Assembly (NCBI GenBank): GCA_905221615.1
Contig: CAJNDT010005824.1
Coordinates: 236,001-300,000 of the forward strand
DNA: 64,000 nt
Source: Symbiodinium sp. CCMP2592
Lineage: Eukaryota > Sar > Dinophyceae > Suessiales > Symbiodiniaceae
Direction of reading: 5' to 3'
Positions 39,772 through 52,900 of the stretch are shown here, piece by piece (within the stretch, counting starts at the first letter, position 1; each line of letters begins with the position of its first letter). Below the pieces are notes generated by a model. It had not been told where the DNA came from, did not search any database, and worked only from the letters and a program-made list of their open reading frames with translations. A program made the position numbers and the translations under genes.

Positions 39772-40190
39772 TGTAATGTATGTCATGTACGTAATGTCTG
39801 TATTGTATGTATTGTATGTAATGTATGTGATGTAAGTGTATAATGTAATGTATGTAATGTAACGCATGTAATAGAATGTATGTAGTGTAATGTACGTAAT
39901 GTAATGTATGTAACGTAGTGTATGTAACATACTGTGTGTAGTGTAATGTGATGTATGTACTATAATGTATGCAATGTAATGTATGAAAAGTAATGTATGT
40001 AATGTAGTGTAGTGTAATGTAGTGTAATGTAATGTACGGCAATGTAAGGCAATGTAATGTACTGGAACGTAATGGTGTGTAGTGTAATGTAATGTAGTGC
40101 AAGGTAATGGTATGTCGGTCTGTCTGTATGTATGTATGCATGCATGTATGTATGTACATATCCCTCCATCCACACATACATACATCCATG
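39590..40190. repeat. TGTA/TGCA microsatellite and ATGTAATG-rich run
   Basis: (GTATGCAT)n-type repeats at 39605-39770, then degenerate GTAATGTAATG to about 40185. Open frames on both strands (Cys-Met-Tyr-Val or His-Ile-Thr-Tyr repeats) are artefacts. Confidence 0.95.
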
Positions 40191-43100
40191 GTCGGGTTTA
40201 GGAGTCCAGGAGGTTCTGCGAGTTTCTTCAGCTCCGCCTTTCCATGGTGCAGGGCGCCACACACAACTCCAAGCCTCGAAGCCTTCACCTCAAAATTGAT
40301 GGTCATGAGCATTCTAACATGCCATTCCCAAAATCACAGGTTCGACTAGAGACGATTCCAGGAAAAAAGTGGGAATAGTTGGCACCAAAGCCTTCTTTGG
40401 GGCTTGGGACTTATGTATCGGGGTTTGGAAGAAGTTTAGGGTCTGCGGGGTTCAGGGCTTTGGGCTCGAGGGTGCAGGTTCTCAGGGTATTCAGTGCACT
40501 TGCCTTGGGTAAGTCGGGAATGGAGGAATGGGGTACAACTATAACTATTACTACCTTTCTTCCATTCCCTGCTAACCAGAGGTAAGTACAGGGGCTTAGG
40601 GTTTAGGGTTTCTGCGGTGGCAGTGATTCGAAAAAAGAAGCTTAGGCTCCTGCAGCTCAGGGGAAGGAACTCAAGCTCGCCGGAAACGATCCCTCATGTA
40701 GGGTTTAGGATGGGTTTAGGGTTTAAGGTGGGTTTCGGGTTTAGGGTGGAGGGGTCCCGCATTGTCTTAAGATCCAACATTTTTAGGTACTCGAGGTACT
40801 TGGATTTAGAGCAGTAGTAGTGTAGGTAAGTTCCTGGAAAAAGTGTGTGAGGTTACCAGGTACTTGGACACTTGGGGCACGTTAGGAATGCTGGCTTCAT
40901 ATGCTTACCAAGCGGTAATTTAGGGTATTCAAGGCGACGTAGGACTGTGTCCGTCAACAGTAACAGTTGTCAGTAGTCTGCCCATAGGCCCCAAAGTAGT
41001 TCCTGTTTGGGACTACCTTATAGCACTCCATATGTGTTTCCCCAAAATTGGGGGCTTTGGGTGGTCCTCATGCCAGAGCGCATGAAACGTCCAGTACGGC
41101 CACTGAACCTCAAACCCCGGCACCCCAGACCCTGAAAGGTTCGTAGAGGAGCCTACGCAACTAAGAACAAATGATTCCTCTAGAGCCTTAGGGAGGCAAA
41201 CGCACAAGCATACCTGGAGGTTCAGGGGTAGTTATAAGTGGGGTTACAAGTCCACTAACATGGGTTATAAGTATAGTTACCCTGCTTAAAACCCTACTAA
41301 AATATAACTAACCATGAACCTTCAAGTACTCCTGCTTATTGAGTGCGTCGGAAACGTGAAGGCGCCCTGCAGTGTGGGAGTGGCCAGTCGACTTTGGGGC
41401 ACGACTCCGGTACGTCTCAGTGCCGCGGTCGGCTCGCACGCCGCAAGTGGTGGTTAGGGCAACTGTCTATGGCTGTGGGCTTCAGTGCTTTGTATAGGGT
41501 ATTACTGTAGGTACGGTGTACTATACCCGCAGAAACCCTGCTCTAATTATCAAGGGGTCCCTACATTAAGCTTTCGGGTTCCGGCTGCTTCTGAACATTA
41601 TAGGGTTTCTGCTTCTGGGAGCTTCTGCGGCTCCGATTCTGTAGTACGGGACGGTTGCTGTTGGATGAACTCATGCCGTGCTACTGCTATAAGGGTTTAG
41701 AGCTGACTCGTTTAGGGTTTAGGGGCGGCTCGTTTTGGAATTATGGTTTAGGGATTCCACAATTACTTGTAGGGTGTAAGGTACAACCTGCCGGTTTGAG
41801 TTGAGCTTGTGGGTCCCGAATCAAACGAACGGGGTGTTGGCGCTTGCTTCGCTACAAGAAACTTGTCAGAACCCAGAGTCAAGACCAACTGTAGTTTTGC
41901 TTGGGGCTCGTGTGTCCAGATCGCTTCACTTCAAGCTTGCTGAGTTTACTGGCGTCTTCAACTTTGATTCTTCCGCCTTTGGTGGGTTCGACTACCAATT
42001 TTTGGAATCTCAAAAACGGCCCATGATACGCAATCGTCCTTCGAAGTGGGTGCTACACGTCTATATGGGGTTCCATGCCAGATTCAAGCAGGTAGGCATT
42101 GGCACGCTGGCTTCAAGTAGCTCGAATGCATCTCTGCTTTTTTTTGGATGTGGGACTGGACTGTAGGACGTTTCGGGTTAAGCAGTATAGGTTTAGGCTC
42201 GTTTTCGGGGTGTAGCGCTTCGGGCTTGGATGTTTCGGAGATGTTGGTGCGCGGGTGCGGTTTCAGAGTGTGGTTTTTGTTAGGGCTTAGGCTTTAGGGT
42301 TTATAGGGTTTAGGGAGGCCTTAGCCACCTTGGCCTTCGGGCGGTTTGCCAGCAAACCGGGATACACATGCTGCTTCCGCCATTCGCAAGGGGGGCCTCG
42401 GGGTCTGCAGACCCCGCGCTTTAGGCCCTAAACCCTAAACCCGAAACCCGAAACCCTAAACCCTAAACCGCAAGTATGGAAGCGTCTTCGATCATAATGA
42501 GAGACGGCTCTTTTTTTCAGTCTGGGAGTTATTGCGGTTTGGAGTCTCCAAGAATGTGCCTTGATAAGGTCTCCAGCGTGGGTCTAAGGTAGGAACCTGA
42601 TTAAGAAACGCTGGGCCCATAACCCCGAAATAGTAGGATTCATATAAGGAACCCTAATAAAGGCCCAAGGTTCTCAATCAGGTTCCTACACTATTATAGT
42701 GTAGGTGTAGATCCCCTATAGTAACCCTTAAAGAGCCCTTCAAAGGAATTCTAAAAAAAGGCCCAAGGTTTCTCAAAAAAATATGGTCCCTTTTTGGGTC
42801 CCTAATATTGTACGGCACCTATTATTTAGGGTACCCAAAAAGGGACCCTAATTTTGACAACCACCCATTAGGGTTTCAAAAGGATCTACTTGGAGGTTCA
42901 GGGGTAGCCATAAGGGGTTTAGGGCCATTTCGTGGGTTTGGGGTTTAGGGGTTTAGGGTTGAGGTTTTAGGGTGCTATACTTGGAGGTTCAGGGTCAGGG
43001 GTAGCTATAAGTAGGCTTATAAGGGCTCTATGGGGTTCCTTTCAGGGTTCTATAGGATTTAGGAGGTTCAGGGGTAGGTTTTTGAGTAGGGTTACAAGTC

Positions 43101-45240
43101 ACCTAATATGGGTTATAAGTATATACTTACCTACTTATGAGTTATAAGTATATACTTACCCTATAGCTACCCTAAACCCTATAGAACCCTTAGAGGAACC
43201 GTGACACCCCTTAACAGCACCCTACTTATAGCTACCCATGAGCCTCCCAGTCGACAGTGTTTGGGCTTTATGGCGGTTTTTGATGTTGGCGTCGGAGTAG
43301 TGTAGATCGCATTACTTCAGTTCTATCTTGGTGGCATGTCATCTTCGTAGATACGGTCGACCCCAAATTGTTTTGGGAACCAGTTATGCCTTCGCATGAG
43401 AGGCAAAGGAATCTCTATCTTGCCCAGAGGTAAGATCGGATACAGTGAGAGGAATTGATTCCAGGTGGGTTTCGATGTCAAATGCTGTCCTCGAAAGGCA
43501 AAGCTCAATACGTTAATAAGTGTCTGGTCGCCCCACCAGGCGAAGGGAAAGGGCCCGTCACACAATTCTCATTGTAGATGTGTTGTCTCAGGCGTTTATC
43601 GCAAATGCTGCGGGCCGAAGCAATAATGCACAGCTGCTGAGCAACCCGCTTTGATACACTGTCACATCATCGTGGTTCCTGAGGCTCCGCTGCCCTATAA
43701 TCCCCGGACTGATGCGGAGAAGCCTTAGTTCAGCTCAATTCATTGTGAGGACCCCGTGGCCCATTTCGTTGTGCAAAGGTTTGCGCGGGAGCATCGCCCA
43801 GGAACAGCTGGGAACTTGGAACCCCTGTGGAGGATCCTTCGTGAACACGATTGTTTGTTGGCACACCGGTTAAAGGCTAACATCTTCTCGTCATAATCGC
43901 GAAATGCACTTTGCTCAAGTGCCTTCCTGGGCCTAGACCCTATAAACCCGATCGGCAGCTTTTGTTAGTGTCCGTTTTTCAGCGCTTGGTAGCCTAATAT
44001 ATGGGCCTTTGCAATTAGAAGTTTGGGGGCCCATTATTCTATAATTATAATCCGGGATCCCCAGAATAGTATTGCTAATTATTTTGGCCCCTATGCCATA
44101 GAATCCTACTTTAGATCCCTTATATACCCCTTTTAAGGAACCCTAAGGAATAGCATTGGTAATTAGTAGGCCCCTTTTTTTCGTACCCATCTAGTAACCC
44201 TTATAGTCCCCTTTAAGGAACCCTTTAAAGGGCCCCCTAAAATAGTATAGATTTCTTATAGAACCCTCTAAAGGAACCCTATTCTAATTATTTAGGACCG
44301 TATGTTAACGCCTCCTGCCGCTGGGCCTGCTTTCGTCTCTGTTCGGCCAAGTTGAATCGCTTTCGAAACGGGTGCTACACTTCGAGGTTCAGGGGTAGCT
44401 ATAAGGGGTTTAGGGTTTAGGAGTTGAGGGGTTTAGGGTTGAGGCTTTAGGGTGCTATACTTGGAGGTGCAGGGTCAGGGGTAGCTATAAGTAGGCTTAT
44501 AAGGGTCTATAGGGTTCCTCTAAGGGTTCTATAGGGTTTAGGAGGTTCAGGGTAGCTATAAGTAGGGTTATAAGTTGGTACGCTTTTGGGAGAATATTTT
44601 CTGTACTACTCATTTAGGGACCTGAAATTCAATACTCGACTAGTAGCCGTGTCCCCTTTAGTCCCGACCGTTTACACTAGCGTTTACCCCCAAACTCTAG
44701 TCTAGTATTGTGCACCGATATTGTCGCACTTGTTGCTGCTGTTACTGATGTTGGCATCAGTGGGTAGCTTCTTGTGATTAGTTATATGTGTCTTGCCCGA
44801 TGATTGCGCCAATTTGCTGTTGGGCCAGGCATCGCACAACTAGAGTTTTGTTTAAGCAGGTGTTTTCGGAGGTTCCCTAACCCCAAGCCCAAGAACCTAA
44901 GTCCCGTATTTAGAGCCGGAGCGAAGAGCATGCTGTAACCCTGAGATCCTTTTGGGGTTCTGCCATGCAATGATCTCTCCTTGACTTGCTGGGGCCTTCG
45001 TCCGGGGCCCCTACCCCCAAAGTCAAAAAGGCCGCAACAGTTTCAGCAACCCGAAGCCCGATGCTTGGCCCTAAAGCGGACCAAACGGATGAAGGCCAGC
45101 TAGATGCAGCCCTGTCTGCAACCGCGGTAGGGGCTTGGATTGACGGATTTCAAGGGTTTAAAACGGCGGATGCCCCTGAGGAGAAATCCCTGGGCCTGGG
45201 TTTCCTTAAACCCCAGGCCCGGACCTTTCTTAAACGTAGA
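40191..45240. other. Gene-poor flank, 40.2-45.2 kb
   Basis: Contains many foldbacks (about 40508-40585, 40979-41060, 41211-41328, 42585-42690, 42790-42867, 42890-43251, 44029-44300, 44382-44580) and TTTAGGG-like tracts (40690-40750, 42290-42320, 42425-42475). A minus-strand frame at 43323-43565 reads like ordinary protein (LPLMRRHNWFPKQFGVDRI) but starts without ATG and has no partner, so it could be a gene relic. No gene is called. Confidence 0.45.
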
Positions 45241-45390
45241 TATTGCACTCGAAGAATTCGTAGTAGTCGGAGTTTGTAGTAGTAGTGGTGCTAGTAGTAG
45301 TCGTAGTAATAGTCATAGTAGTCGTCGTCGTCGTCGTCTTCTACTAAGGCTCCCTGTAATATGTTCGTAGTTGTAGTATCAACGTATCCC
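45241..45390. repeat. (GTA/GTC)n trinucleotide run
   Basis: GTAGTAGT and CGTCGTCGTC tracts at about 45260-45345. Confidence 0.8.
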
Positions 45391-48300
45391 AAACCTGAGC
45401 CTAGGTAGACTCTCCCATTCTCCGAGAAGTAACCCGGTACTTACATCATTCCCCGAGGTTTCTAATATAGTAAACCAACAAATGGACAACCGGGTTAAGG
45501 ACAATTAGTGCTGGGATTCCCTATACATTAGTCTTACAAGGATCGAGGCTACTGGGTTTTCAAGTTATGGGTTAACCGTAAAATTGTGCACAGTCGTGTT
45601 ATTTTTGGGGCTTTCGCGGTAAGGCATTGGAGTTGCAGGTTTTTTGTATCAGGATCTGGGATTTGGGGATGCCGGGCTTTGGGAGATCCCAGACCCAACT
45701 GTCCCCTTGGGTAGATAGCCCTCCCGAGACTGTCATATGGGTGTCAAAATTATGATCCCTTTTTGAGTCCCTATTAGAGCCCTTCAAAGGAATCCTAAAA
45801 AAAGGCCCAAGGTTTCTTAAAAAAATATGGTCCCTTTTTGGGTCCCTATTATAATACGGCACCTATGATTTAGGGTACTCAAAAAGGGAACCTAATTTTG
45901 ACAATCACCCATGTATCTCACTTTCATCTTGGAAAGATGTTCCCTTGAAGTGTCAATGTGTGGCTCACACCAATGGGATGTCCGCTTCACCACACTTTCC
46001 AAAGGAATTCCTGCCCAAGTTTGATGGCTGTCTGGCAGAAGACTCCCTGGCACTCTATAAGTTATACAGGTTCAGGCTTTAGGGTTATCCGATTGTTGGC
46101 CATTGGTTGATCAAGTAGTAGAGAACCCGCAGCATCGCGCCTAGACCTAGACTGCCAAAAGAGTTTCCCTAAGGGGCTAATCACCTGTCGCCATTGGGAG
46201 AAGCCACGCTCCTTAGGCCCGAAAGCATCCGAAGCCCTGAACCCTACGCCCGCAACCCTGCACCTCTACGCAAAACTCCGGGTCTGCGGTCTGAAGAGCT
46301 ACGCGTCACATATTCGAGCCTCAGCGTTCTATCCAGGGACGAGTAGCATCTTTGCTTAGCCGCGCCTTCGCGGCCAGACATCTCCGACATGTGAGTCCAG
46401 GGTGGATAGAGCCGTGAGCCAGTTTGGGCACCTTGCATGTGCTCGCTCTTGCTGCCGACAACGGCATCACTGGAGGCTTTTACCATACGGTGACTCCGAC
46501 ACCCAAACGCCCTGACATAGGAATGCTGGAGTATGGGGTACTGTGCTTTGTTGGCGGCTGTGGGTGGTTTAGGAGGTTTTTGCACGCCTTCGGGCTTGTT
46601 GGAATGAATCACAACAACTACTTTTTAAAAGCATGTAGAACTGCATTCGTTGGTTTAAACTTCAAGCCGCATTTCCGTTTACACTTTGTAGCTGCAAGAT
46701 TATGCAAAGCCACTATAAGCTCTGTTTAAAACCGTGTAGAGCCCCATGTCGCAAGGCCCTGTAGGGTTTCACTCAGGTGTGCATTACACAGTCCCTCACG
46801 TTTTAGAGATGGAAAAGTAAAACATAGGGCTGAGATATCCGTGTCCCTTCCATGCCTTCGCTCTTCTCGCTTCCTCTTCATTTCCAGCTCCGGTCTCCCT
46901 TTCTGACTGTATTCCTTTTTCTTTATGATCTGTGGTGAGAGGTGGGCATCGGACGACCGAGAAACAAGAACAGAAGAGACAAAAGGAAGTGAGGTCCTCT
47001 CCCATTATTTAAACTTCCTTCATGGAAGACACAGAGGGGAAGACTAAATACAAAGATAGCAGGGGGAGAGGAGCAAAGAACGGACAGGTAATCATTTGTT
47101 GGGGGGGTAGGGGGAGGGGGTAGGGGGCCTTCGTGCCTATAATACAGACTTAACAGGCCTATTTGAGGAAGTATAGTCCCCTACCCTCTCAAGGATCCCT
47201 GAAGGGTCACTGTGAGGTCAGGAGGAGCTCTTCCCTCCTCTGCGTGGCTTCTGCTTTTCTCCCTGTGGTCTTCCTCAGTCGTTTCTTTTACCTGTCGCTT
47301 GTGAAAACTTGGAAATTGAAACAGGTTTACTATAGGGACCTAAATAATTCCCTATACTATTTTGGGGGATTGGGATTCCTGAGTATAATTGTAGTTAATA
47401 TACCCCCAAAGCCCCATTCTGATTATTGAGGCACCTACAATGCTTTCGAAGCCTCAGGGAGCAGGCGAGACCCAAATTGAACCGAATGATCCCTCACGCA
47501 AAGCCCAATATGTATTTAAGGCTTATTAAATCTAGGGGCCCCCAGACGACACAAGCATTTTCTCTGCGTTTCGGGTTCTTGCCGTTTCGGGGTTTAGGAT
47601 TGTTTAGAGTGAGATCTCTGGATTTGTGCTTGGAACGCACGTTTAAAAACGCATGTATGGTCTCTGCTTATGTGTGTGGGTTGTGTGGGCCCGTGGCAAC
47701 CGGATTGCTTGCTCTGCCACGTTGAAGCATCCCAGTCGGTGTGAAACTTGAAATCTAAGCTTCAAGCTGGTTTTAACCCATAAACCGTACTAAAGCAAAA
47801 CGTAAATCCTGAACTCAACCTTTGGCTTCCTGTGGCACTGAGACCCTGCAGACTTCAAGACCCGACTCGCAAAGCCCTTGAAGCTAAGCTGCAGAAATAG
47901 CTTCCACCGAGGGTGCTGAGAATTCAGGCTTACTGACAAGGGGTTTAGGATTTCCTGAAACCCTACTTGGAGGTTCAGGGGTACTTATAAGTGAGGTTAT
48001 AAGTCCCTAATATGGGTTATAAGTATAGTTACCCTACTTATAGCCCTACTTATAACTGCCCTAAACCCGATAGAACCCTTAGAGGAATCGTAAAACCCCT
48101 TAGAACCCTACTGACAACTACCCCTGAAACTCCAAGTAAACTGGCCCTAACCCCGGACAGAAATCGAAGGGTAGTACCCTTAAAGGGCTCCTCAAACGGT
48201 TCCACATGGGATCTAGGGGAGTTGAGAGTCTACTGGGTTCCTGAGTAGTACCCTTTTGCCCTTTTTTTTAGGGTTTAGGGTTTAGGGTCCTATGAAAACC

Positions 48301-48900
48301 GAATATCAGGAACAAGTTTAACCTTGTTATGAATGTGCTACTCAGGAACCTAGGGTTTTCTCAGCCGCTCTTAATCCGTAAGAAAAGGGCTTAAATTATT
48401 CCCAATACCATTTTGGGTGGGTTTATTCCAGTTATCGTAAAATGTGCCCCGAGACGCTATTCTAATTAGTAAGGTCCCCTACATTGTGGAACTCTATTAT
48501 GGATCCTTTATGGAACCCTTTACAAAGCCCTAAGTTCTTGGCACAGACTCCGACAGATGCTGTGGATCTGGCATTTAGTCGATGTCACCTCCAGCTTCAC
48601 GTGCTCGGATTCCGGGGGTTTGTCCATTTGCGCGGTTACCTCAACATTTGTTTGCTGTTGTTGTGATAAGGGAGTTTCCGAAAATAGGGAAGCCTAATAT
48701 ATTCCCCTAAATACTAGGGCCATCATTATAAGGACAGCAAAACAAGGTACCCCTAATTTTCGAAAACTCACATAAACAAAGGATCGCAAATATGGTGTTG
48801 TGCGATTTGGGGGGATTGGGCTTTCGGGCTTAGGCTATGGGCGGCACTAAGCTTCAAGAGTACAGATAGCATCCTGCTCTGAGCTTTACGGCAGGACCCA
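45391..48900. other. Gene-poor flank, 45.4-48.9 kb
   Basis: Foldbacks at about 45475-45575, 45738-45910, 47334-47430, 47964-48138, 48235-48350, 48396-48480 and 48670-48771. A G-rich run lies at 47100-47130. No gene is supported. Confidence 0.5.
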
Positions 48901-48904
48901 CTTG

Positions 48905-49012
48905 CGTGCACCCTAAACCCTAAACCCCAACCCTAAACCCTAACCCTGAACCCTAACCCTAAACCCTGAACCCTAACCCTAAACCCTAAGCCCTAAACCC
49001 TAAACCCTACGA
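48905..49012 (-). repeat. CCCTAAA telomere-like tract
   Basis: About fourteen CCCTAAA/CCCTAA/CCCTGAA units in tandem, the longest C-rich telomere-like tract in the window. Orientation is opposite to that at 39.0 kb. Confidence 0.9.
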
Positions 49013-49379
49013 ATCCATATACTTCAGACGCGGGCCATGCTCAGCAGTTAGGTTATGGTAGTGTTGGGGGGTAGCTTAATAACCTAGCAGTAGAGTAGGC
49101 AACCTTTAGCCTTTTTTGGGAGGTATAGCCCCTATATAATCCCTATATAACCAAAAAGGTTAACCTTTAGTTGCCCATGATACCCTAAAACCTTAAGCCC
49201 GTTAACCCTAAACCCTTTCACTTATAGAACCCTAAAACCCTAAATCCCATGATACCCGACAAGTAGCTAATTATAGAACCCTATAGATCCCTTTAAGGAA
49301 CCTCTAGATCAATTTGGGTCCCTTGAAGGAGCCCTTAATAAAGGGTCTCGGCTTTGCAGGTTGTTTAGGTTTAGGGGTT

Positions 49380-49665
49380 TAGGGTTTAGTGGTTTCAGGG
49401 CTTTGGGTTTAGGGTTTATGGTGTTTAGTGGTTTCAGGGCTTTGGGTTTAGGGTTTATGGTGTTTAGTGGTTTCAGGGCTTTGGGTTTAGGGTTTATAGG
49501 GTGTTTAGTGGTTTCAGGGCTTTGGGTTTAGGGTTTATGGTGTTTAGTGGTTTCAGGGCTTTGGGTTTAGGGTTTAGGGTGTTTAGTGGTTTCAGGGCTT
49601 TGGGTTTAGGGTTTAGGGTGTTTAGTGGTTTGAGGGCTTTGGGTTTAGGTCCTACTCCGAAGGGT
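49380..49665 (+). repeat. 39-bp tandem repeat derived from TTTAGGG
   Basis: About seven copies of a 39-bp unit with TGGTTTCAGGGCTTTGGG followed by TTTAGGG-like words. Because 39 is divisible by three, a repetitive open frame (VFSGFRALGLGF) stays open. It is a by-product of the repeat rather than a gene. Confidence 0.9.
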
Positions 49666-49790
49666 TTAGGCTCTAGCGTTTAAGAGGTTCGTTTCTTTCA
49701 AGCTGGGAGTCGTCAGGGGCTGTGAGTGGCTGAGGTTTTAGTTGTTAGGGCAATCTGGGAGAATACTAAAGGGGCCTTGATAACTTTATA

Positions 49791-49923
49791 TCAAAGGGGA
49801 AAAGGAGGGACCCTTGATAAGGACCCCTAGGTATACACCCTTAATATAGCCATTATCTACCCATTATATAGCCCCATTATCGGGTAGGGGTCCCCATTAA
49901 GGGTCCCTCCTTTTCCCCTTTGA
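49791..49923. repeat. Foldback element, 'TCAAAGGGGAAAAGGAGGG' family
   Basis: Perfect 25-bp arms. Other copies are at 59901-60025 and 62530-62733. The last has an internal duplication of the TATACCC...CCATTATATAGCCC segment with a TTTAGGG scar between the two copies. Confidence 0.85.
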
Positions 49924-52900
49924 TTATAGTTATGGTATCAGATAGCCCCCAATACCCTATTCTAGTTATCAAGTCAAGGCCCCTACGTTACCTTCCAACC
50001 GAGATGGTAGGGTTCAGACTACTTTGTGAAGCGGCTGTAGGAGCTGGAGGGCCGTTGATCTTGCTCTGAATGTGGGCACTTGGCTTCGCAAGACGAGGTG
50101 TAAAGCGTCTGTGCCGCAGTACAACAGAAGTCCAAGCGATTTTGGGATTTTAGGGTTTCAGGGGCTTCAGGACGCTCAGGGTTTTTGGGATGGAAAACTG
50201 CAGGCCGGCCAGTTCCAGAACCCCAGTCACCGAATCCCAAACTCCCCCCCATAGCGATGAGTATATACATAAATTTATATAGACAGATAGATAGATATAC
50301 TTATATGTATGTCTATTTGGCTAAAATTTTTAACGCCCGAAACCGTAGCTTGAAAGGACCGTGGCTTCAGTCACTCAGAGACACAATCGCTTGGAGCATG
50401 AGTGGTGTTGGGGCTTTGAAGGTTCTTGGTCCATGGAAGGTACTTGGAGGTTCAGGGGTAACTAGTCATAAGTGGGGTCGTAAGCCCCCTAGTTTGGGTT
50501 ACAAGTATAGTTACCCTATATACAACCCACTGCCCATGAACCTCCAAGTATCTTCCACCGGCGTTCAGATCTGCATCATCTAGCAGCCTTCGCCACGCCA
50601 AACCCTTGTGCTCTGCCTTCAACACGCCCCACAGACTCGAGACCCAAACGATATCGGTTCGAAACAAGGAGCTCCTGTAAGGCGATAATTATAGAACCGC
50701 TAGAAATAGCATCGTCCGGAAAGCCCTGCACCCTAAGCTCTGACTCTAATCCCCATAGTCCCAGCAGACCCACAGGGCCTACTACAAGAACCAAGAATGA
50801 CCATATCAATAGCAGCTACAGGAGACATAGTGTAGAGACAACAAGAAAGCTACACCCGAAAACCCCCCAAACCCCCATACAATTCGACCCAGGAACCTCC
50901 TTCAAAGTCCCACCAGCAGGAACTTGAGGACAGCAAACCCTAAACCCTAGACCCAACTTGAGGCCCAAAAACCCTAAAGCCCAACTTCACGCCCCCCCCC
51001 CCGCAAACCCTAAACGCAACTTGAGGCCCCTAAACCCTCAACCCTGAACCCTAGAGCCTGAAGCCTCAAAGCCAGCTTGAGGCCACTTTGGACCTCATAA
51101 GTAGGGTAGCTACACTTATAAGCCATATTAGGGGACCTATAAACCCACTTATACCTATTCCTGAACCTCCAAGTAGACTTCAAACCCTACTGACTTCCTA
51201 AACCCTCTAACCTCAAACCCTATATGGGAGTTTCCAAAAATAGGGGACCCTAATATAGTAACCAAAATAGTAGGATCCTTATTATAAGGACCCACAAAAA
51301 GGTACCCCTAATTTTCGGAAACCCCCATATAAATCCTAAAAGCCACTTCGAAAAACTCGAGGCCACGTTGGACCTCTTCTTCGACCTCGCCACGGAGCGA
51401 CCGGCGCCCTCCACGCTGCTTTTGAAGCTCCCTGAGGCGACTGGAGGGCTTAGGGTTTAGGGTTCCAGGGGTTTAGGGTTTAGGGTTCTAGGCTTTAGGG
51501 TTTTAGGGTTTAGGGTTTCAGGGGTTTAGGGTTTAGGGTTCCAGGCTTTAGGGTTTTAGGGTTTAGGCTTTAGGGCTTAGTTTACTAGGCCTCCCACTGG
51601 GCCCTTTTTTCCCTTTTTGTAGTCTTAGGTTCCTTGTAAGGTAACCCAATACCAAAAAGGGAGCTTCTTTTATTCCTAGGTTACTGGACATCCTAGTTTA
51701 GGGGTCAAGAAACTTCATGTAATGGCTGCTGATAATAATTAATTATACATACATATACTATACTAATTATATATATATATACATTTCATATATACACGTA
51801 CAGGTACTTAGATATACAGATACGTACAATCTGTATGTATATATATACACACACACTCATAATTACTGAGTATACATGTGTATTTTTACTTCACTGGTTG
51901 ATTTACATGTACACTTAGCTTCATACAGTTAGTTCAGATAAGGTATAGAGTTTAGGCTTTGGAGTTGCAGGTGGCTGGGGTTTTGTATTTTTTGGTTAGC
52001 ATGTTGCAGAGTGTTGAGGGGGCTTGTTTTCTTCGACAACTCGCCTGGTTCAGGCTTTAGGGTTATTTAGGGTTTAGGGTTTAGGGGGCCACCGGGGCCT
52101 GGCATTGCACCGGCCAATCAAAACGCGGAATCAAAACGCGGATTCTGCGCTTTTCAACCGCTCTTCGCATGTGCAGAGCGCCTGGCAGAAGCCCCACAAA
52201 AAAAGACCGCCATGAAGCCATGGAGCGCCACGGTATCAGTCTTCTGGTCTCTCCGTAGCAGTATATAGTTTGATCCTACGCGACATCGTAAATCCTTGTG
52301 GAGTTTGATTCGCCTACCCGCAGCCCAGAACACGCAGCCCCCGGGGCACCGGAACAACCCGTGAACCTTAAGCCCTAAAGCCCTAAACCAAACAACTTGC
52401 ATCTAATGGGCGACACACCGCACATTACGGTATCAAACCATGAGAGCTCAGCGCTGAACCCTGAATGCCATTAACCCTACTCTTTAAGCCCTAAACCTTA
52501 AAAAACCACATAAAATCTTTTGAGATCTAATACTGAGCTTTACAATATCGAATAGTAATTAGGTGCAATTCAACAATAGATATGTTAGAAAAAGCTTCGG
52601 ATTCCGAACCGGGCAATCGCTCAGGCTTTCCCACATCCGGAGTCTTGCGATGCCGTGCCATTGACGCCGTGGCTTCGGCAGGACGAGGCTGCAAAGGGGT
52701 TCGGGCTTATGGGGTCAGGGGTTTGGGGAGTATGGTTTCGGGTTTTGGGGCTCTTTACAGAATCCCCGGCAGCACGGAGTGTGACGTAGCTCACATGGTT
52801 TAGGGAAGTTTAAGCTTTGCGTGTCGGGAATCCGGCTTGAAACCAGGTCAGTGTTTAGCTTGCTTTATGGCTAGAGTTTCCGTATAGTACCCAACACCAA

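Noticed and set aside
39377-40312. 311-codon minus-strand open frame, His/Tyr/Thr/Ile rich
   Set aside because: Translation of the TGTA/TGCA and ATGTAATG repeats.
41801-42166. 121-codon open frame
   Set aside because: Starts at TTG, no domain, next to TTTAGGG and foldback repeats.
43323-43565. Minus-strand open frame with ordinary protein composition
   Set aside because: No ATG start, no recognisable domain, no neighbouring exon. Kept only as a possible relic.
49501-49683. Repetitive open frame VFSGFRALGLGF
   Set aside because: By-product of a 39-bp tandem repeat whose length is divisible by three.
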